A stretch of DNA of 64,000 nt from Spirochaetota bacterium (GTDB lineage: Bacteria; Spirochaetota; Spirochaetia; Treponematales; UBA12059), in NCBI GenBank assembly GCA_018262985.1, contig JADFDI010000007.1, forward strand, positions 1 to 64,000. Direction: 5' to 3'. Made by a program: the position numbers and the translations under genes. The notes under the pieces were generated by a model, which saw nothing but the letters and a program-made list of their open reading frames with translations, had not been told where the DNA came from and did not search any database. How positions within the stretch are numbered: the stretch's first letter is position 1; each line of letters starts with the position of its first letter. Below, in pieces: positions 60,811 through 64,000 of the stretch.

Positions 60811-62769
60811 CTACGAGCGCTCCACGCGGAAGAGCCGGGACGAGCGCGCCTTCATGGGGCCGAGGTCCAGGACCGTCGGCAGCGGCTCGATCCGTTCCCC
60901 CGTCTCCGCGTCCACGAGGGCGACGGCCCGCGGGTCGCGCGCGCGGAAGGCCGACAGGTCGCAGCGCTTCGAGCGGATCGGAACGTCCCAGTTGAAGAAC
61001 GCGATCCAGCCCGCGTCGTTGTGGAACTGCTCCGGGAGTTCGCGCTCCATGAAGTCCAGGGCCGAGGCGCGTCCCTTCGCGCACTCAGCGGCGATGCGCG
61101 CGAGCTTCCGGAGCTCCTCGACCTCGCCCGGCCCGAGCCGCGCCCATTCGTCGGACACCGCGACGAGGCCCCCCGAGACCGCGACCGCGTGGAACTGGGC
61201 CTTGATCTCGGAGGCCTTGAGCTTCGTGTCCCTGCGCCGGGCCATGACGCAGTCGGGGTCGTTGGTCCAGAGCGCGCCGTGCATGGGCGAGCGGACCAGG
61301 GTGGCGCGGAGCGAATTCCGCAAGCCCACCATGGCGCCGGTGCGGAGGAGCTTGCCTTCGACGCGTATCCAGAAGTCGCCGGTGTCGGGGCCGACGCGCA
61401 TGGCGTCCACGGTGCCGATGCCCGTCGAGAGCGGCATGCCGCAGCCGACGATGGTGGTCGAGGCACCCGCCCGCTCGCGGATCAAGCGCATGCCCGACTT
61501 GAGGGCCTCCGCCCGCGAGAGGCCGAGCTCGTGAAGGTTGCCGCCGCGCAGGCACGCGGCGAAGAGGAAGTCGCACTTGAGGTAGGCGAAGCCCCAATCC
61601 TTGACGATGCGGTCGACGACCTCGGAGAGGTATTCTCGGAAGCGAGGATGCGTCGCGTCCAGCCCGTGGTAGATGCCCTTCCAGATCGGATTGTAGCCCG
61701 CGGGGAGCGGCGCCCCGCGCTCGTCGCGAAGCAGGTACTCCGGGTGCTCGCTGAACAAGGTCGAAACCCTGGACACCGCGAACGGGGCGAACCAGAGCCC
61801 GGGCCTGAGTCCGGCGGCCTTGATGGCGTCGGCGAGCTCCCTCATGCGGCCCTCGAAGGGGGGCCGGGTCTCGAGCCAGTCGCCGATGCCCTTCTGCCAG
61901 CCGTCGTCGATCTGGAAGAACTCGAAAGGAAGGCCGCTCTCCTTGACGCCCTTCAGGTTCTGGTAGAGCTTGTCCGGATCGATGCGGTCGTAGTACTGGT
62001 ACCACGAGCACCAGCCGAGCGGGCTCCGCTCGGGGCGCCGGTAGCCGGATTCGCGCGCGAGCTCGGCGAAGTAGCCGTCCACCACCGCGTCGGGCCGTCC
62101 GCTCGCGAACCAGAGGCCGTCGAGCGCGAGCTCCGCGCGCGCGGGCAGCACCTTCCGCCCGAAGTCGTAGACCAGCTCGAAGAAGGAGCGGCGCGGCCCT
62201 CCCGGCAAGAGGTGGAGGAAGATGTAGAGGAACTGGTCGAACGGGCCCGTCTGGCCGACCAGCACGGAATTCCCCGAGTCGAGGTCGGCGACCACCGTGT
62301 AAAGTTCCGACGAGAGCTCGCCGGGCGAGTTCGAGGGCAGGTTGGAGAGGTTCGAGGTGACGAGCGAGACGAGCCTGAGCCGCGGGCGCAGGGGCTTTTC
62401 GGTCATGCGGTAGCTGCGGACGGTGGACCAGGACTGGTAGCCGTTCCGGAGGAAGGAGACGCGCGCGGGGTCGACGCCGGGCAGGAGCTCGTCGAGGCCG
62501 TTCCACGCGGGAAGCCTGAGCCGCGTGACCCGCACCGAGCGGTCGCGGAGGTTGCGCAGGCGGAGCTTCCAGGCCGTGCCGCCCCCGCGCTCGGAAGAGG
62601 ACACGAGGAGCTCGACGTGCCGTTCCCTGTCGACGTAGCGCGCCGTGCCGCCTTCCTCGGCGACGAGCTCGAGCGCGCAGGTCTCGCGCCGGGTGCCCGA
62701 CTTGATCTCCACGGCGGCGCGCGGGAAGAGCTTGACGACGGAGCGGTAGATGAAGCTCGGGACGGCCAT
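60811..62769 (-). CDS. Alpha-galactosidase-like glycoside hydrolase (GH36/GH27 clan D)
   Basis: A 652-aa cytosolic glycosidase (no signal peptide). N-terminal beta-domain (1-240), then the catalytic barrel: SPLGWCSWYQYYDRIDPDKL near 258, FFQIDDGWQKGIGDWLE near 285, GLRPGLWFAPFAVSR near 315, nucleophile Asp in FAYLKCDFLFAACLRGG near 400, and acid/base Asp in AMRVGPDTGDFWI near 460. A small C-terminal beta-sheet domain ends it. The family also includes raffinose-family galactosyltransferases. Start 62769 has GGAGG upstream. Confidence 0.92.
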   Translation of the reverse strand: MAVPSFIYRSVVKLFPRAAVEIKSGTRRETCALELVAEEGGTARYVDRERHVELLVSSSERGGGTAWKLRLRNLRDRSVRVTRLRLPAWNGLDELLPGVDPARVSFLRNGYQSWSTVRSYRMTEKPLRPRLRLVSLVTSNLSNLPSNSPGELSSELYTVVADLDSGNSVLVGQTGPFDQFLYIFLHLLPGGPRRSFFELVYDFGRKVLPARAELALDGLWFASGRPDAVVDGYFAELARESGYRRPERSPLGWCSWYQYYDRIDPDKLYQNLKGVKESGLPFEFFQIDDGWQKGIGDWLETRPPFEGRMRELADAIKAAGLRPGLWFAPFAVSRVSTLFSEHPEYLLRDERGAPLPAGYNPIWKGIYHGLDATHPRFREYLSEVVDRIVKDWGFAYLKCDFLFAACLRGGNLHELGLSRAEALKSGMRLIRERAGASTTIVGCGMPLSTGIGTVDAMRVGPDTGDFWIRVEGKLLRTGAMVGLRNSLRATLVRSPMHGALWTNDPDCVMARRRDTKLKASEIKAQFHAVAVSGGLVAVSDEWARLGPGEVEELRKLARIAAECAKGRASALDFMERELPEQFHNDAGWIAFFNWDVPIRSKRCDLSAFRARDPRAVALVDAETGERIEPLPTVLDLGPMKARSSRLFRVERS

Positions 62770-62933
62770 GGGATCCTCCGTGCCGTAGAGTATAGGCGGC
62801 GCTTCCGGAGCGTCAAAGCCGCGGCGCGGGAAGGACGCGCGAAGGCTGTCGGAACCCCGTCGCCGGCATCGCCGCGGGGGGCCGCGCTTGCTTCCCCGCG
62901 CCGCGCGAGGCATACTGCTCGGGCGGAGGGCCC

Positions 62934-64000
62934 ATGAAGGAACAGCTCATCGTCAAGAACCTGCCGTTCATCAAGATCCTGCCGGCCTGGGCGCAGGAGC
63001 TTTCCTACAAGTACCTCTCCAAGACCGCCAACCTCTACATCGTCCACGGGAACATCCGCGACTTCCTGCCGCACAAGATGAACGAGGGCGAGTTCATCTT
63101 CGTGAAGATCCAGGAGTACGTGTCCGAGGTGCTCTTCGGGAACCGCGACATCATCGTCTTCTGGGACCGCTCGAGCGGCGTGACCTTCTGCACCCCCGAG
63201 ATGCGCCGCGACTACCTCAAGGCCATGCTCGCCGAATTCCCGGAGACGCCCGAGGAGGACCTCCTTTCTTCGGACCCGCTCAAGGCCTTCCGCTTCCTCG
63301 AGCGCTACTTCCTCCGGAACATCCCGCACAAGAAGCGCATCGTGCTCATCATCGACTACGCCGAGACCGTGGTGCCCTCGGGCGAGGTTTCGCGCCTCGA
63401 CGACGCCGACCGCTACTGCTTCGTCACGCTCAACCGCTGGAGCCACGACCCCGTGTTCACCCAAGGCGACGTGTCGGTCATACTGCTTTCGGAGAACCTG
63501 GCCGACATCTCGCCGCGCATCGTCGGGAGCCCCACCACCGTCAAGGTCGAGATCCCCATCCCCGACGAGACCGTGCGCCGCAGCTTCCTCGAATTCCTCG
63601 AGTCGAAGGAAACCCTGCTGCTCGACAAGGGCATGGAGCCGTCGACGGTGGCCGCCATCACGGCGGGCCTCAACCTGGTCAACCTGAACCGGCTGGCGGC
63701 CGAGAGCTGGCAGGAGGACAGGCCCATTTCGATGGACTACCTCAAGGCCCGGAAGCGCGAGATCGTCGAGGCGGAGGCCGGGGGGCTCCTCGAGTTCCTC
63801 GACACCGAGCACGACCTCTCGTTCGTGTCGGGCCACGAATTCGTCAAGAAGCGCTTCAAGCACGCGGCGCGCGCCCTCAAGCAGGGCAGGCTCGACGTGC
63901 TGCCCATGGGCTACCTGATCGCGGGTCCGGTGGGGACGGGCAAGAGCTTCATGGTGACGGCGTTCGCCGGCGAGATCGGCGTGCCCATGGTGAAGTTCAA
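62934..64000 (+). CDS. AAA+ ATPase, C-terminus cut by window edge
   Basis: Open from the ATG at 62934 (GGAGG 5 bases upstream) to the window end; 355 residues seen. The first ~300 residues look like a degenerate P-loop domain (IIVFWDRSSGV, KRIVLIIDYAETVVPSGEVS as a Walker-B-like strand, VSVILLSENLADISPRIVG) without a Walker A. A second, intact domain begins with the Walker A AGPVGTGKSFMVTAFAG near 325. The conserved FVSGHEFVKKRFKHAARALK precedes it. Function unknown; such two-domain ATPases often act as unfoldases or remodelers. Confidence 0.82.
   Translation, partial: MKEQLIVKNLPFIKILPAWAQELSYKYLSKTANLYIVHGNIRDFLPHKMNEGEFIFVKIQEYVSEVLFGNRDIIVFWDRSSGVTFCTPEMRRDYLKAMLAEFPETPEEDLLSSDPLKAFRFLERYFLRNIPHKKRIVLIIDYAETVVPSGEVSRLDDADRYCFVTLNRWSHDPVFTQGDVSVILLSENLADISPRIVGSPTTVKVEIPIPDETVRRSFLEFLESKETLLLDKGMEPSTVAAITAGLNLVNLNRLAAESWQEDRPISMDYLKARKREIVEAEAGGLLEFLDTEHDLSFVSGHEFVKKRFKHAARALKQGRLDVLPMGYLIAGPVGTGKSFMVTAFAGEIGVPMVKF

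Overview
The window (64 kb, very G+C-rich, clearly above 60% by eye) looks like chromosomal DNA of a high-GC spirochaete. The lineage-specific markers are a FlaA periplasmic-flagellar sheath protein (43167-44204), a spiro-SPASM radical-SAM protein (50932-52467), and a solitary FliG1-type switch protein with a long N-terminal extension (17147-18433). A B12-dependent class II ribonucleotide reductase (52792-56343) fits but is less specific. Gene density is high, both strands are used, and many neighbouring genes overlap by 1 or 4 bases (ATGA, GTGA, TGATG). No rRNA, CRISPR array or transposase was seen; one tRNA (Glu, TTC) is present.

Layout. 1-2390: end of a secretin / prepilin-peptidase operon (minus strand), with the secretin cut by the window edge. 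2625-9217: a secreted RHS/YD-repeat polymorphic toxin of about 2002 aa with a putative cognate gene overlapping its stop codon. 9454-18433: SrkA-type kinase, iron-sulfur protein, HypB/HypA, FAD oxidoreductase, HtrA-type protease, zinc-dependent phospholipase C-like protein, FliG1. 18434-21046: an intergenic palindromic repeat array beside an AT-richer patch with a racemase and a GNAT acetyltransferase, probably acquired. 21047-32471: MFS transporter with PduO-type adenosyltransferase; then M16 peptidase, a 64-aa protein, Bpt aminoacyl-transferase, TPR-GAF-GGDEF protein, PpiD-like foldase and a Maf/DUF115 protein. 32487-38516: LepA; a glutaredoxin, FTR-like reductase, cysteine desulfurase and ThiI operon; thioredoxin; an AhpD-like protein. 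38574-44204: SpoIIE phosphatase receptor, outer-membrane barrel, tRNA-Glu, alarmone synthetase-TPR fusion, FlaA. 44288-52467: a tightly packed minus-strand operon of surface-glycan genes (spiro-SPASM, GT2, SpsF-like, PseG-like/methyltransferase fusion, ATP-grasp) running into amidase and GerMN genes and ending just before flaA. 52792-64000: NrdJ, arginine deiminase, DAHP synthase, ferredoxin, GT4 glycosyltransferase, a 70-bp palindromic repeat array, alpha-galactosidase, and a AAA+ ATPase cut by the window edge.

How the genes fit together. The operon upstream of flaA, plus the Maf-like protein at 30855, suggests machinery that builds an activated sugar and attaches it to a filament or surface protein. 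Cobalamin adenosylation (22249-22812) supplies the cofactor that NrdJ needs. The IscS/ThiI/glutaredoxin/FTR operon combines sulfur mobilisation for tRNA thiolation with thiol reduction. A recurrent theme is promoters whose -10 box lies only 6-12 bases before the start codon of genes with no Shine-Dalgarno sequence (hypA, PLC-like, fliG1, pduO, M16, lepA, alarmone synthetase, GT4), which points to leaderless or near-leaderless mRNAs.
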